DNA of 64,000 nucleotides, taken from Actinomycetota bacterium (lineage in GTDB: Bacteria > Actinomycetota > Actinomycetes > Propionibacteriales > Propionibacteriaceae). The notes beneath the pieces were generated by a model. That model made no database searches. It was not told the DNA's origin and worked only from the letters and a program-made list of their open reading frames with translations. Location: contig JAIUOS010000001.1 of the NCBI GenBank assembly GCA_020161755.1, positions 248,072-312,071 of the forward strand, read 5' to 3'. The translations under genes and the position numbers were made by a program. This document shows, one piece after another, positions 32,954 through 42,720 of this stretch (within the stretch, counting starts at the first letter, position 1; each line of letters opens with the position of its first letter).

Positions 32954-33780
32954 GCGCCGTGGTCGACCGCGTCCGTCCGGGCTCGGGGCTGAACGCCTGG
33001 CTGGTCGCCAACTCCTCCGGCAACGCGCGGGCGGTGGTCGAGCGCGGCTTCAAGGTGATCCGCAACCAGAACTGGGTGATCGTCCTGTCCGGCTTCTTCG
33101 AGCCGGTGTTCTACCTGCTCAGCATGGGGTTGGGACTGGGGTCTCTGATCGGGACGGTCGCCGGGCCGGGCGGGCAGCAGATCTCGTACGCGGCGTTCAT
33201 CGCGCCCGCGCTGCTCGCCACGTCCGCGATGAACGGGGCGATCTACGACAGCACCTGGAACGTGTTCTTCAAGCTGCGGTTCGCGAACCTCTACCAGGGC
33301 ATGCTCGCCACGCCGCTGGGGCCCTTCGACGTCGCCGCGGGCGAGATCTTCATGGCCCTGTTCCGCGGGTTCCTGTACGCGCTCGGCTTCACGGCCGTGA
33401 TCGCCGGGATGGGCCTGACCACCTCGTGGTGGGCGCTGGCGATGATCCCGGTGGCGTTGCTGATCGCGCTCGGGTTCGCGTCCCTGGGCATGGCGGTGAC
33501 CAGCTACTTCACCACCTTCCAGCAGATGGACTGGATCAACATCGCCCTGCTGCCGATGTTCATGTTCTCGTCCACGCTGTTCCCGATCTCGGTGTTCCCC
33601 GAGGCCGTGCAGTGGTTCATCATGGCGCTGCCGCTGTGGCACGGCGTCGAGCTGATGCGGCAGCTGTCGGTGGGCCACTTCGAGGCCAGCACGTGGCTGC
33701 ACCTGGGCTACTTCGTCGTCATGTCGGTGCTCGGCATCGGCTTCACCACCCGGCGCCTGCGATCGCTGTTCCTGCGCTGA
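32950..33780 (+). CDS. ABC-2 family transporter permease, 276 aa
   Basis: Second membrane subunit, homologous in layout to the first: N-terminal amphipathic helix, six hydrophobic segments and the PLWHGVELMRQLSVGHF motif near residue 230, which parallels the first permease's WHGTQLARL. The pair probably forms a heterodimer with the ATPase at 31186-32106. The start codon overlaps the preceding stop (ATGA), as does the next gene's start (TGATG). Confidence 0.88.
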   Translation: MSAVVDRVRPGSGLNAWLVANSSGNARAVVERGFKVIRNQNWVIVLSGFFEPVFYLLSMGLGLGSLIGTVAGPGGQQISYAAFIAPALLATSAMNGAIYDSTWNVFFKLRFANLYQGMLATPLGPFDVAAGEIFMALFRGFLYALGFTAVIAGMGLTTSWWALAMIPVALLIALGFASLGMAVTSYFTTFQQMDWINIALLPMFMFSSTLFPISVFPEAVQWFIMALPLWHGVELMRQLSVGHFEASTWLHLGYFVVMSVLGIGFTTRRLRSLFLR

Positions 33781-34679
33781 TGGAGATGCACCCGGGGCAG
33801 CTCAGCCTCAGCGTCGGGCAGGTCGCCCGGCTGGTGGCCGCGCAGTTCCCGGCCTGGTCGGGCCGGCCGGTGCGCGCGGTCGCGTCCGCGGGCACGGTGA
33901 ACGCGCTGTTCCGAGTGGGGGACACTCTGGTGGCCCGGTTCCCGCTCCTGGGCGACGACCCGGACGCGGTGCGCCGCGACCTCGAGCGGGAGGCGGCGCG
34001 GACGGCCGAGCTGGCGGCGAGCACGGCCGTGCCGGTGCCCCGGCCGGTGGCGCTGGGCGAACCCGGGGAGGGCTACCCGCTGCCCTGGTCGGTGCAGACC
34101 TGGCTGGAAGGCGTGGACGCCTTCGTCGACGACCCGGGTGATTCGACCGGCTTCGCCCGGGATCTCGCCGCGTTCGTCGGAGAGTTGCGCGCTGTCGACA
34201 CCCGCGGACGCAGCTTCGACGGTGGCGGACGCGGCGGTCTGCTGCCCGCGCACGACGCGTGGGTGGAGTCCTGCTTCCAGGCCAGCGGTGAGCTGGTCGA
34301 CGTGCCGCGGCTGCGTCGGCTGTGGGAGGCGTGGCGGGTGCTGCCGCCGTCCGGGCCGGACGTGATGAGCCACGGCGACCTGATCCCCGGCAACGTGCTG
34401 GTGCGGGACGGACGGCTCGCCGGCGTGCTCGACGGTGGCGGCTTCCAGGCCGCCGATCCGGCCCTCGACCTGGTCGGCGCCTGGCACCTGCTGGAGTCGG
34501 GCCCGCGCGAGGTGTTCCGGGACGCCGTCGGCTCCGCCGAGCTGGAGTGGACGCGTGGCAAGGCGTGGGCCCTCGAACAGGCGATCGGCGCCGGCTGGTA
34601 CTACCACCGCACCAACCCGGTGATGAGCCGGATGGCCGTCCGCACCCTTGAGCGCCTGCTGGCCGACACCCCCTCCTGA
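33780..34679 (+). CDS. Aminoglycoside phosphotransferase/choline kinase-like protein, 299 aa
   Basis: The fold is of the APH kinase type. The catalytic loop HGDLIPGNVLV (about residues 198-208) contains the catalytic Asp and Asn, and the metal-binding segment is GVLDGGGFQAADPALDL rather than the usual IDFGDAxxGDP, so one acidic residue of the DFG-like motif is replaced by Gly. No resistance function should be assumed; most such genes are small-molecule kinases or undefined. It is translationally coupled to the ABC exporter, which may hint at a shared substrate. A family C hairpin follows, converging on the next gene. Confidence 0.75.
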   Translation: MEMHPGQLSLSVGQVARLVAAQFPAWSGRPVRAVASAGTVNALFRVGDTLVARFPLLGDDPDAVRRDLEREAARTAELAASTAVPVPRPVALGEPGEGYPLPWSVQTWLEGVDAFVDDPGDSTGFARDLAAFVGELRAVDTRGRSFDGGGRGGLLPAHDAWVESCFQASGELVDVPRLRRLWEAWRVLPPSGPDVMSHGDLIPGNVLVRDGRLAGVLDGGGFQAADPALDLVGAWHLLESGPREVFRDAVGSAELEWTRGKAWALEQAIGAGWYYHRTNPVMSRMAVRTLERLLADTPS

Positions 34680-34753
34680 CGCCGAACGCCACCGTTCCGG
34701 TCAAACGCCACCGCCCAGGCAGGAGCGTTTGACCGGAACGGTGGCGTTCGGCG
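34680..34753. repeat. Family C two-tier hairpin, probable bidirectional terminator
   Basis: 74-bp palindrome with 33-bp arms of the form CGCCGAACGCCACCGTT... in which AACGCCACCG occurs twice per arm, separated by TTCCGGTCA. The outer tier is strictly complementary. It sits between the convergent kinase-like gene (+) and aldo/keto reductase gene (-) and starts at the last base of the kinase stop region. Confidence 0.85.
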
Positions 34754-34763
34754 GGACGGGGCG

Positions 34764-35804
34764 CTACGCGGTGCTGGGGGCCTGCCAGAGGTTGATGCCG
34801 CCCTCGGTGGCGTAGCGGTCGATCTCGGCGAGCTCCTCGGGGGAGAAGCCGAGGGTGCGGACGGCGCCGAGGCTGTCCTCCAGCTGCTTGACGCTGGAGG
34901 CGCCGATCAGCGCCGAGGTCACCCGGTCGTCGCGCAGGACCCAGGCCAACGCCATCTGGGCGAGGGTCTGGCCGCGCCGCTGCGCGAGCTCGTTGAGCGC
35001 CCGGATGTGGGCCAGGTTGGCCTCGGTGAGCAGTTCGGTCGACAGCGACTTGTCCTGCGCGGCCCGCGAACCCGCCGGCACCCCGTTGAGGTACTTGTCG
35101 GTGAGCATGCCCTGGGCGAGCGGCGAGAACGCGATGCAGCCCAGCCCGGTCTCGCCGAGGGCGTCCAGCAGGTCCTCCTCGATCCAGCGGTTCAGCATCG
35201 AGTACGACGGTTGGTGGATCACCAGCGGCGTCCCGAGGTCGCGAGCGATCGCGACCGCCTCGCGCGTCCGCTGCCCGGAGTAGGAGGAGATGCCGACGTA
35301 CAGCGCCTTGCCCTGCCGGACGGCGGTGTCGAGCGCCGCCATCGTCTCCTCGATCGGCGTGGTCGGGTCGTAGTGGTGGTGATAGAAGATGTCGACGTAG
35401 TCCAGCCCCATCCGGGCCAGCGACTGGTCGAGCGACGCCAGCAGGTACTTGCGCGAGCCGAGGTCGCCGTACGGCCCGGGCCACATGTCCCAGCCGGCCT
35501 TGCTGGAGATGACCAGCTCGTCGCGGTACGGGCGGAAGTCCTCGCGGAAGTGGCGGCCGAAGTTGGTCTCGGCCGCGCCGTAGGGCGGCCCGTAGTTGTT
35601 CGCCAGGTCGAAGTGCGTGACGCCCAGCTCGAACGCCCGGCGCAGCGTGGCCCGCTGGTTGGCGAACGCGACGTCGTCGCCGAAGTTGTGCCACAGGCCC
35701 AGCGAGATCGCCGGCAGCTTCAGGCCGCTGCGCCCGACGCTGCGGTAGGGCATGCGTCCGTCGTAGCGGTCGATGTCGGGGGAGTAGGTGTCCAGGATGG
35801 GCAT
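34764..35804 (-). CDS. Aldo/keto reductase (YghZ/MgrA-like), 346 aa
   Basis: This AKR has the length and motifs of the YghZ/MgrA (L-glyceraldehyde-3-phosphate reductase, AKR14/Kvbeta-like) group: Asp and Tyr in THFDLANNYGPPYGAAE (about residues 53-69), Lys in SSKAGWD (about 98) and His in YHHHYDPTTP (about 134). SISSYSG-like and LEENVAAL-type segments are in the C-terminal part. The enzyme reduces aldehydes such as methylglyoxal with NADPH. It is downstream of the L-serine dehydratase gene with a 10-bp gap, so both are probably one operon. A ribosome site GAAAGG precedes the ATG. Confidence 0.88.
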   Translation of the reverse strand: MPILDTYSPDIDRYDGRMPYRSVGRSGLKLPAISLGLWHNFGDDVAFANQRATLRRAFELGVTHFDLANNYGPPYGAAETNFGRHFREDFRPYRDELVISSKAGWDMWPGPYGDLGSRKYLLASLDQSLARMGLDYVDIFYHHHYDPTTPIEETMAALDTAVRQGKALYVGISSYSGQRTREAVAIARDLGTPLVIHQPSYSMLNRWIEEDLLDALGETGLGCIAFSPLAQGMLTDKYLNGVPAGSRAAQDKSLSTELLTEANLAHIRALNELAQRRGQTLAQMALAWVLRDDRVTSALIGASSVKQLEDSLGAVRTLGFSPEELAEIDRYATEGGINLWQAPSTA

Positions 35805-35814
35805 GCGTGGCCTT

Positions 35815-37188
35815 TCAGCACTCGATGACGTTCACGGCGAGGCCGCCACGGGCGGTCTCCTTGTACTTCACACTCATGTCGGCGCCAGTCTCGCGCATCG
35901 TCCGCAGCACCGAGTCGAGGCTGACGATGTGTGTCCCGTCGCCGCGCAGCGCCGTCCGCGCGGCCGTGACCGCCTTGACGGCGGCGATCGCGTTGCGTTC
36001 GATGCACGGGATCTGGACGAGGCCGCCCACCGGGTCGCAGGTGAGCCCGAGGTTGTGCTCCATCCCGATCTCGGCGGCGTTCTCCACCTGACCGGCGTTG
36101 CCGCCCAGCACGGCGGCCATACCGCCCGCCGCCATCGAGCAGGCCGCCCCGATCTCGCCCTGGCAGCCCACCTCGGCGCCGCTGATCGACGCCAGGTTCT
36201 TGATCACGACCCCGATCGCGCCCGCGGTCAGCAGGAAGCGGACGACGCCCTCGTCGCTCGCGCCGTGGACGAACCGCCGGTAGTACAAGAGGACCGCGGG
36301 TACTACGCCGGCCGCACCGTTGGTGGGCGCGGTCACCACCCGTCCGCCGGACGCGTTCTCCTCGTTCACGGCCAGCGCGTAGAGCGTGATCCAGTCCATG
36401 CCCCGCAGCGGGTCGGACGTGTCCGCCTCGACCTGCAACTGGTGCAGCAGCTCCGGCGCCCGCCGGCGCACCCGCAGGCCGCCGGGCAGCACGCCCTCGG
36501 TGGTCATCCCGTGGTGGATGCACTCCTGCATGACGTCCCAGATGTGCAGCAGGCCGGCGTCGATCTCGGCGTCGGTGCGCCACACGCGCTCGTTCTCCCG
36601 CATCAGCCGGGCCACCGAGAAGCCGGTCTCCGCGCACGCGGCCAGCAGCTCCTCCCCCGTCCCGAACGGGTGCGGCAGCTCGGTCGTGTCGGGGACCACG
36701 CGGTCGGGGCCGGTCTCGGCCTCGTCCAGCACGAAACCGCCGCCCACCGAGTAGTAGGTGCGCTGGGCGAGCACCGTGCCGGCCGCGTCGGTGGCGGTGA
36801 AGACCATGCCGTTGGCGTGCACGGGCAGCGTCCGGGTGCGGTGCAGCACCACGTCGGCGTCGGGGTCGAACGCGATCTCCACCCCGCCGTCCAGCACCAG
36901 TCGTCGGCTCGTCCGCGCCTGCTCGACCAGCGGACGCACCGCCCGCGGGTCCACCGTCTCGGGGTGCTGCCCGGCCAGCCCGAGCACTACCGCGGCCACA
37001 CTGCCGTGCCCGTGGCCGGTCGCGCCGAGCGAGCCGAACAGCTCGGCGGTGACGCGCGCCACCCGGCCGAGCAAGCCGTCCGCGGCCAGGCCGGCGACGA
37101 ACCGTCCGGCGGCCTTCATCGGCCCGACGGTGTGCGAGGACGAGGGGCCGATGCCCACTCGGAAGAGATCGAAGACGCTGAGCGCCAT
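35815..37188 (-). CDS. sdaA: L-serine ammonia-lyase (iron-sulfur type, single chain), 457 aa
   Basis: Deaminates L-serine to pyruvate and ammonia using a [4Fe-4S] cluster. The N-terminal beta domain opens with [18 protein letters not shown] (residues 8-25), and the catalytic alpha domain has the cluster-type cysteines in [15 protein letters not shown] (about 335-350), [14 protein letters not shown] (about 384-397). Length fits the single-chain type. On its strand, TAGTGT at 37195-37200 ends 6 nt before the ATG, pointing to a leaderless message; the intervening GAGG is too close to act as a ribosome site. The AKR gene follows. Confidence 0.93.
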   Translation of the reverse strand: MALSVFDLFRVGIGPSSSHTVGPMKAAGRFVAGLAADGLLGRVARVTAELFGSLGATGHGHGSVAAVVLGLAGQHPETVDPRAVRPLVEQARTSRRLVLDGGVEIAFDPDADVVLHRTRTLPVHANGMVFTATDAAGTVLAQRTYYSVGGGFVLDEAETGPDRVVPDTTELPHPFGTGEELLAACAETGFSVARLMRENERVWRTDAEIDAGLLHIWDVMQECIHHGMTTEGVLPGGLRVRRRAPELLHQLQVEADTSDPLRGMDWITLYALAVNEENASGGRVVTAPTNGAAGVVPAVLLYYRRFVHGASDEGVVRFLLTAGAIGVVIKNLASISGAEVGCQGEIGAACSMAAGGMAAVLGGNAGQVENAAEIGMEHNLGLTCDPVGGLVQIPCIERNAIAAVKAVTAARTALRGDGTHIVSLDSVLRTMRETGADMSVKYKETARGGLAVNVIEC

Positions 37189-37194
37189 ACCTCG

Positions 37195-37200
37195 ACACTA
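37195..37200 (-). promoter_or_regulatory. -10 hexamer of a leaderless start
   Basis: TAGTGT on the minus strand ends 6 nt before the ATG of sdaA at 37188. Confidence 0.45.
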
Positions 37201-37288
37201 GCCCTCTCCCGGGCCGAGTGGCGCGTGGCTAGGATCGCTCACGGGTCAGGGCGACGGAGCCCCGGCGCCACGCGAAAGGTGAGTAGGG

Positions 37289-38755
37289 ATGGATCCCAGG
37301 GAGCAGTCGTTGCTGGACGCGGTGCCGACCGGCCTGCTGATCGGCGGCCAGTGGCGGGACGCGTCCACCGGCGCACGGTTCGGCGTCGACGACCCCGCCA
37401 CCGGCCAGCAGTTGACCACGGTCGCGGACGCCTCCCCGGCCGACGCGATGGCGGCTCTCGACGCGGCCGCCGCGGCCCAGGAGGAGTGGGCGGCGACCGC
37501 CCCGCGCGTGCGCGGCGAGATCCTGCGCAAGGCGTTCGAGCTGATCACCGCCCGCGCCGACGACTTCGCGCTGCTGATGACGATGGAGATGGGCAAGGCG
37601 CTGCCCGAGGCGCGCGGCGAGGTGGCCTACGGCGCGGAGTTCCTGCGCTGGTTCAGCGAGGAGGCCGTCCGGGTCGCCGGCCGCTACCAGACCGCCCCCG
37701 ACGGCAAGTCGCGGTTCCTGGTGCTGCGCAAGCCGGTCGGGCCGTGCCTGCTGATCACGCCGTGGAACTTCCCGCTCGCGATGGCCACCCGCAAGGCGGG
37801 CGCCGCCATCGCCGCCGGCTGCACGATGGTGATCAAGCCGGCCAAGCTGACCCCGCTGACCACCCTGCTGTTCGCCCAGGTGATGCTGGAGGCCGGGGTG
37901 CCGGCCGGCGTCCTGAACGTCATCCCCACCTCGTCGGCCGGCTCGACCACCGGGCCGCTGATCGCCGACCCGCGGCTGCGCAAGCTGTCGTTCACCGGCT
38001 CCACCGAGGTGGGCGTGACGCTGCTCCAGCAGGCTGCCGAGAACGTCCTGCGCACCTCGATGGAGCTCGGCGGCAACGCCCCGTTCCTGGTCTTCGCGGA
38101 CGCCGACCTGGACGCCGCCGTCGACGGTGCCCTGGCCGCCAAGCTCCGCAACATCGGTGAGGCCTGCACCGCCGCCAACCGGTTCTACGTGCAGGCGCCG
38201 GTCGCCGAGGAGTTCTCCCGCAGGCTCGCCGAGAAGGTCGCCGCCAAGCGGGTCGGACGCGGCACCGAGGACGGCATCGACATCGGCCCGCTGATCGACG
38301 AGCGCAGCCGCGACAAGGTGCACGCCCTGGTCACGGACGCGGTCGCGCGCGGCGCCCGGGTGGTGACCGGCGGCGGGCCGGTCAGCGGTCCCGGCTGGTT
38401 CTACCAGCCGACGGTGCTCAGCAACGTCCCCGCCGATGCCACCGTGGCGACCGAGGAGATCTTCGGTCCGGTCGCCCCGATCATCACCTTCGACACCGAG
38501 GACGAGGCCGTCGAGCTGGCCAACTCCACGCCGTACGGGCTGATCGCCTACGCCTACACCACCGACCTGAACCGCGCCCTGCGGCTGCCCGAGCGAATCG
38601 AGTCGGGCATGCTCGGGCTGAACTCGGGCGTGATCTCCAACCCGGCGGCGCCGTTCGGCGGCGTCAAGCAGTCGGGCATGGGCCGCGAGGGCGGTTTCGA
38701 GGGCATCGACGAGTACCTGGCCACCATGTACGTGGGGATCCCCAGCCCGTTCTGA
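37289..38755 (+). CDS. gabD: Succinate-semialdehyde dehydrogenase (NAD(P)-dependent), 488 aa
   Basis: Aldehyde dehydrogenase that oxidises succinate semialdehyde to succinate, linking GABA or polyamine breakdown to the TCA cycle. The catalytic Cys is in EACTAANRF (about residue 293) and the general base Glu in MELGGNAPF (about 259). TPWNFPLAMATRKAGAA near 153 and FTGSTEVG near 232 are the cofactor-binding motifs of the GabD group. Length is as expected. The ATG has a ribosome site (GAAAGG) 9 nt upstream; TAGGAT at 37229-37234 is a likely -10. Divergent from sdaA over 100 bp. Confidence 0.9.
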   Translation: MDPREQSLLDAVPTGLLIGGQWRDASTGARFGVDDPATGQQLTTVADASPADAMAALDAAAAAQEEWAATAPRVRGEILRKAFELITARADDFALLMTMEMGKALPEARGEVAYGAEFLRWFSEEAVRVAGRYQTAPDGKSRFLVLRKPVGPCLLITPWNFPLAMATRKAGAAIAAGCTMVIKPAKLTPLTTLLFAQVMLEAGVPAGVLNVIPTSSAGSTTGPLIADPRLRKLSFTGSTEVGVTLLQQAAENVLRTSMELGGNAPFLVFADADLDAAVDGALAAKLRNIGEACTAANRFYVQAPVAEEFSRRLAEKVAAKRVGRGTEDGIDIGPLIDERSRDKVHALVTDAVARGARVVTGGGPVSGPGWFYQPTVLSNVPADATVATEEIFGPVAPIITFDTEDEAVELANSTPYGLIAYAYTTDLNRALRLPERIESGMLGLNSGVISNPAAPFGGVKQSGMGREGGFEGIDEYLATMYVGIPSPF

Positions 38756-38859
38756 TCCCCGGAGCGGGGCGGAGAGCCCCGCGAGGACGAGGCCGAAATC
38801 GTCCGGGAGGACGAGCGGTTCGGCCTGCTGGGAGGATGCCCGGACGCACAGCCGGCTCC

Positions 38860-38865
38860 TAGCCT
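38860..38865 (+). promoter_or_regulatory. -10 hexamer close to a leaderless start
   Basis: TAGCCT ends 8 nt before the GTG at 38874 of the ABC ATPase gene. Confidence 0.4.
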
Positions 38866-38873
38866 CGGATCTC

Positions 38874-39623
38874 GTGACCACAACCACCCCGGTACGCGCC
38901 GACGCCATCGCCTCGGCCTTCGACCTGACCAAGACCTACGGCGGCGGCGAGGCGGTGGTGCGCGCCCTCGACGGCGTCACCGTCAGCTTCGCCCCCGGCT
39001 CGTTCACCGCGATCATGGGGCCCTCCGGCTCCGGCAAGTCGACCCTGATGCACTGCCTGGCCGGCCTCGACCGCCCCACGACGGGACGCGTCGTGCTCGG
39101 CGGCGCCCCGATCACCGAGCTGTCCGACCGCGAGCTGACCGCCGTCCGCCGCGACCAGGTGGGCTTCGTGTTCCAGGCGTTCAACCTGCTGCCGACCCTG
39201 ACCGCCGAACAGAACATCGTGCTGCCGCTCGATCTCGCCGGACGGCGTCCGGACGCGGTGCTGCTCGCCGAGCTGATCGACTCGCTGGGCCTGCGCGACC
39301 GCGTCCGGCACCTGCCGTCCCAGCTGTCCGGCGGCCAGCAGCAGCGGGTCGCGATCGCCCGTGCCCTGATCACCCGTCCGGCGGTCGTGTTCGCCGACGA
39401 GCCCACCGGCGCCCTCGACTCCCGCTCCAGCCACCAACTGCTCGACTACCTGCGCTACACCAGCCAGGCCCACGGCCAGGCCATCGTGATGGTCACCCAC
39501 GACCCGAACGCCGCCGCCTACGCCGACCGGACGCTGCTGCTGTCGGACGGCCGGATCGTCGACGACCTGGTCGCACCGACGGCTGATTCGGTGCTGGCTG
39601 CGATGAAGCGGCTGGGCGCCTGA
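38874..39623 (+). CDS. ABC transporter ATP-binding protein (MacB/LolD-like), 249 aa
   Basis: ATPase of a type VII (MacB-like) exporter. Walker [10 protein letters not shown] (about residues 44-52), signature [15 protein letters not shown] near 152, Walker [13 protein letters not shown] near 173, and the switch His in MVTHDPN near 206. The partner FtsX-type permease follows directly (stop and start overlap: TGATG). Such systems move peptides or lipids out of the membrane or transmit energy to periplasmic functions; the substrate here is unknown. Confidence 0.93.
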   Translation: MTTTTPVRADAIASAFDLTKTYGGGEAVVRALDGVTVSFAPGSFTAIMGPSGSGKSTLMHCLAGLDRPTTGRVVLGGAPITELSDRELTAVRRDQVGFVFQAFNLLPTLTAEQNIVLPLDLAGRRPDAVLLAELIDSLGLRDRVRHLPSQLSGGQQQRVAIARALITRPAVVFADEPTGALDSRSSHQLLDYLRYTSQAHGQAIVMVTHDPNAAAYADRTLLLSDGRIVDDLVAPTADSVLAAMKRLGA

Positions 39624-42058
39624 TGCTGCAGCAAGCCTGGTCCGAGGTCCGGCACCACCCCAGTCGGTTCATCTCGACGATCGTCGCGGTCGCGATCAGC
39701 GTCGCGTTCCTCGCCGGTTCGGCGGTCTTTGTCGCCACCGAGGGACGCGCCCAGGGGCGCGCGCTCAACGTCGCGATCTCGGCCGCCGACCTGGTGGTCA
39801 CCGCGGGCGACGACGCGCCCGCCACGACCGTGCGCGAAACCCTGGCAGGAGTGCCGGGCGTGGCCGCGGTCTCCCCGGTGCTGTCCCTGCCGCAACTCGT
39901 GACCACCGACACCGGGTCCGAACTGCTCGCGCTGGTCAACGTGCCGGCCGAGCCGCTGCGCTGGGCCACGCTGAAGGTCGGCCGCTGGCCGGACGCCGCC
40001 AACGAGGTGGTGCTCAGCACCGGCGCGGCGTCCTCGCTGGGGGTGTCGGCCGGCGGGTCGTTGCGCCTGTCGGGCACCGACCGGACCCTGGTCGTGGTCG
40101 GGGTGACCGACGAGCCCAGCACCGTGTTCGCCAAGACCGGGTACGCCGCGGACGCCGCGTTCGCCGCGGCCGGCATCGACCCGGCCACCGGCGGTTCGCA
40201 GTGGTCGGTGAAGGTCGCCGGCACCGATCCGGCCGCCGCGCTCCCGGCGGTGAAGGCGGCGATGGCCGCGATCAGCCCGAAGCTGTCGGTGGAACTCGCC
40301 GCGACCGTGCAGGACAAGGCGGTGGCCGACGTGGCGCGCGGCTTCGACGTGCTCACCAACGTGCTGTGGGCGTTCGCGGCGGTCGCGCTGGTGGTCGGCA
40401 TGATCACGATCTCGAACACGTTCACGATCACCCTCGCCCAGCGCCGCCGGCAGACCGGCCTGCTGCGGGCGGTCGGTGCGTCCGGCGGACAGGTGCGGCG
40501 CCGTTTCCTGGCGGAGGCCCTGATCCTCGGGGTGGTCGGCTCCGCCCTGGGGCTCGGCGCCGGCGTCGGGATCGCCGCGCTCGCCGCGACCTGGAGCGGC
40601 TCGGTGTTCTGGGGCCTCGCCCTGCCCACCGTGCAGCTGCTGATGGCGTTCGGGCTCGGCGTCCTGACCACCGTGGTGGCGGCCTGGGTGCCGATCGTCC
40701 GGGGCACCCGGGTGGCGCCGCTGGAGGCGCTGCAGCCGGTGCTCACCACCGAGCAGGCGCGGCGCGCGTCCGCTGGACGGGCGATCACGTGCGGAGTGCT
40801 GCTGCTGGGCGGGGCCGGGCTGGCCGTCGCCGCGGTGGTGCCGGCCACCTCGGTCGGCTTCCTGCTGGCCATCGGCGCCGGGCTGCTGATCTCCCTCGCC
40901 GTCCTGTTCGGCGCACCGCTGTTCGTCCCCGGCCTGCTGCGCCTGTTCGGACGCCCGGTGCGCCGGCTCGGCACCGTGCCCCGGCTCGCGGCGGACAACG
41001 CCGAACGTAACCCGCGCCGCGCCACCGCGACCGCCACCGCGCTCATGCTCGCCATCGGTCTGGTGGTGACGCTCCAGGTGGCGGCGGCGAGCATCCGCGA
41101 GACCACCCTCAACCAGATCCAGGAGCGCTACCCGGTGGACGTCGCCGTCACCTGGCCGGGCTCGGACGGGAATGCGGCCGCCGTGCCGTCCGACGTCCGT
41201 GACCGCCTGGGCGCCACCCAGGGCGTGAGCGCCTCGGTGTCGCTGGACGGCGGCCTGGCCGAGGTCAACGGCGACGGTGTCACGCTGCTCGGCTGGAAGG
41301 GCCCGATCGCGCGGGTCACCGGGCAGGGCAACGGCGTCGCCGACGACCAGGTCCTGGTCAACCCCGACGCGTCGGAGGGCTGGCCGGCCACGGTCAGCGT
41401 GTCCGGGTCGCAGGGCCGGCTCACGCTGAAGGTCGTGCCGTCCCACCTCGTCGACTACGGGCAGGCGATGGTCTCGGAGAAGAACCTCGCGCGGATCACC
41501 ACGGTCACGCCCGACTCGATGGTGTGGCTGTCGGTGCGGGACCGCTCACAGGCGGTGTCGGTGATCGCCGCGGTCAGCACGATCGTGGGGTCGCAGGGCC
41601 AGGTCAGCGGCGGGTTGCCGATGGCGGCCACGTACCAGCAGATCCTCAACGTGGTGCTCACGATCACCACGGCCCTGCTCGCGGTGGCGGTCGTGATCGC
41701 CCTGATCGGGGTCAGCAACACCCTGGGCCTGTCGGTGCTGGAACGCACGCGGGAGTCGGCGCTGCTGCGCGCGCTCGGCCTGCAGTCCCGGTCGCTGCGC
41801 TGGATGCTCACGGTGGAGGCCCTGCTGGTGACCCTGGTCGGGGTGGTGGTCGGCGTCGCCGCCGGAGCCTTCTTCGGCTGGCTCGCGGTGACGTCGCTGG
41901 CCCGGTCCGCGCACTTCGACAACGCCGTGTTCACCGTGGAGGTGCCGCAGACGCTCGGCATGGTGGCCATCGCGGTGGTCGCGGCCGCGCTCGCGTCCGT
42001 CCTGCCCGGACGCCGGGCGGCGAAGGCGGCTCCGACCGAGGCGCTGGCCGACATCTGA
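39623..42058 (+). CDS. FtsX/MacB-type ABC transporter permease, 811 aa
   Basis: The architecture is that of two-FtsX-domain actinobacterial permeases: TM1 at about residues 17-37, a first extracellular domain, three TM segments around 250-370 (FtsX domain 1), another TM pair near 400-440, a second extracellular domain (about 490-650) and the final three TM segments (about 665-800). The conserved NPRRATATATALMLAIGLVV follows the first unit. It works with the preceding ATPase, as shown by the overlapping stop/start. Length of 811 aa is normal for this class. Confidence 0.9.
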   Translation: MLQQAWSEVRHHPSRFISTIVAVAISVAFLAGSAVFVATEGRAQGRALNVAISAADLVVTAGDDAPATTVRETLAGVPGVAAVSPVLSLPQLVTTDTGSELLALVNVPAEPLRWATLKVGRWPDAANEVVLSTGAASSLGVSAGGSLRLSGTDRTLVVVGVTDEPSTVFAKTGYAADAAFAAAGIDPATGGSQWSVKVAGTDPAAALPAVKAAMAAISPKLSVELAATVQDKAVADVARGFDVLTNVLWAFAAVALVVGMITISNTFTITLAQRRRQTGLLRAVGASGGQVRRRFLAEALILGVVGSALGLGAGVGIAALAATWSGSVFWGLALPTVQLLMAFGLGVLTTVVAAWVPIVRGTRVAPLEALQPVLTTEQARRASAGRAITCGVLLLGGAGLAVAAVVPATSVGFLLAIGAGLLISLAVLFGAPLFVPGLLRLFGRPVRRLGTVPRLAADNAERNPRRATATATALMLAIGLVVTLQVAAASIRETTLNQIQERYPVDVAVTWPGSDGNAAAVPSDVRDRLGATQGVSASVSLDGGLAEVNGDGVTLLGWKGPIARVTGQGNGVADDQVLVNPDASEGWPATVSVSGSQGRLTLKVVPSHLVDYGQAMVSEKNLARITTVTPDSMVWLSVRDRSQAVSVIAAVSTIVGSQGQVSGGLPMAATYQQILNVVLTITTALLAVAVVIALIGVSNTLGLSVLERTRESALLRALGLQSRSLRWMLTVEALLVTLVGVVVGVAAGAFFGWLAVTSLARSAHFDNAVFTVEVPQTLGMVAIAVVAAALASVLPGRRAAKAAPTEALADI

Positions 42059-42066
42059 GCCGGTTC

Positions 42067-42072
42067 TAGGAT
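42067..42072 (+). promoter_or_regulatory. -10 hexamer of a leaderless start
   Basis: TAGGAT ends 6 nt before the ATG at 42079 of the acetyltransferase gene. Confidence 0.5.
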
Positions 42073-42078
42073 GCCGTC

Positions 42079-42720
42079 ATGGTGCAGCTCCCCGACGGTC
42101 GCCCGCTCACCGGGAGGGTCGTCCGGCTGACCCCGGTGGTGGCCGACGACCTGCCGGCGCTCGCGCAGCTCCTGGCCGAGCCGGCGGTGTACGGGTCGGG
42201 GTTCGTGATGTGGCGTCGTCCGCGCGACGCGGACGCGGCGCTCGCGCTGGCCCGGACGCAGTACCTCGACCTGCCGCCCTTCGACGGCAACGGACGCGGC
42301 CGGGTGGCGTACGCCGTCCGTCTCGTCGAGGACTCGGCGCTGGGCGCGGCCGGTGAGGTCGTGGGCACCACCTCGCTCGGGGAGGCGTTCGCGGCTCACG
42401 AGCGGCTGCACCTGGGGTGGACGCTGTACCACCCGCGGGTGTGGGGCGGCCCGGTGAACCCGGGGACCAAGTACCTGCTGCTGCGGCACTGCTTCGAGGA
42501 CCTCGGCCTGGGCCGGGTCAAGATCCAGACCGACGCCCTCAACACCCGCTCGACGGCGGCGATCGGACGGCTCGGCGCGACCCGCGAGGGCGTCCTGCGC
42601 CGGCACACCCGCCGTGAGGACGGCAGCTTCCGCGACACCGTCGTGTTCAGCGTGATCGCCGAGGACTGGCCGCGCGTCCGGGACGGGCTGCTGGCCCGGC
42701 TCGGTCGAACGGGTGAGTGA
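42079..42720 (+). CDS. GNAT family acetyltransferase (RimJ/RimL-like), 213 aa
   Basis: Acetyl-CoA-dependent N-acetyltransferase of the RimJ/RimL type. The acetyl-CoA-binding region is around GWTLYHPRVWGGPVNPGTKYLLLRHCFEDLGLGRVKIQTDALNTRSTAAIGRLGATREGVLRRH, in which the LNTRS and the IGRLGATREG segments (about residues 154-175) are characteristic. It probably acetylates an N-terminal or side-chain amine; no target is deducible. The ATG is leaderless. Its stop abuts the convergent zinc-ribbon gene with no spacing. Confidence 0.82.
   Translation: MVQLPDGRPLTGRVVRLTPVVADDLPALAQLLAEPAVYGSGFVMWRRPRDADAALALARTQYLDLPPFDGNGRGRVAYAVRLVEDSALGAAGEVVGTTSLGEAFAAHERLHLGWTLYHPRVWGGPVNPGTKYLLLRHCFEDLGLGRVKIQTDALNTRSTAAIGRLGATREGVLRRHTRREDGSFRDTVVFSVIAEDWPRVRDGLLARLGRTGE

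Noticed and set aside
33780..34679. Aminoglycoside resistance gene
   Set aside because: The APH fold is shared by many kinases; the metal-binding motif is altered and nothing in the context supports resistance.
39518..41446. 642-codon minus-strand open frame opposite the FtsX-type permease
   Set aside because: Low-complexity, no motif; the permease on the plus strand has clear membrane segments and an overlapping ATPase partner.
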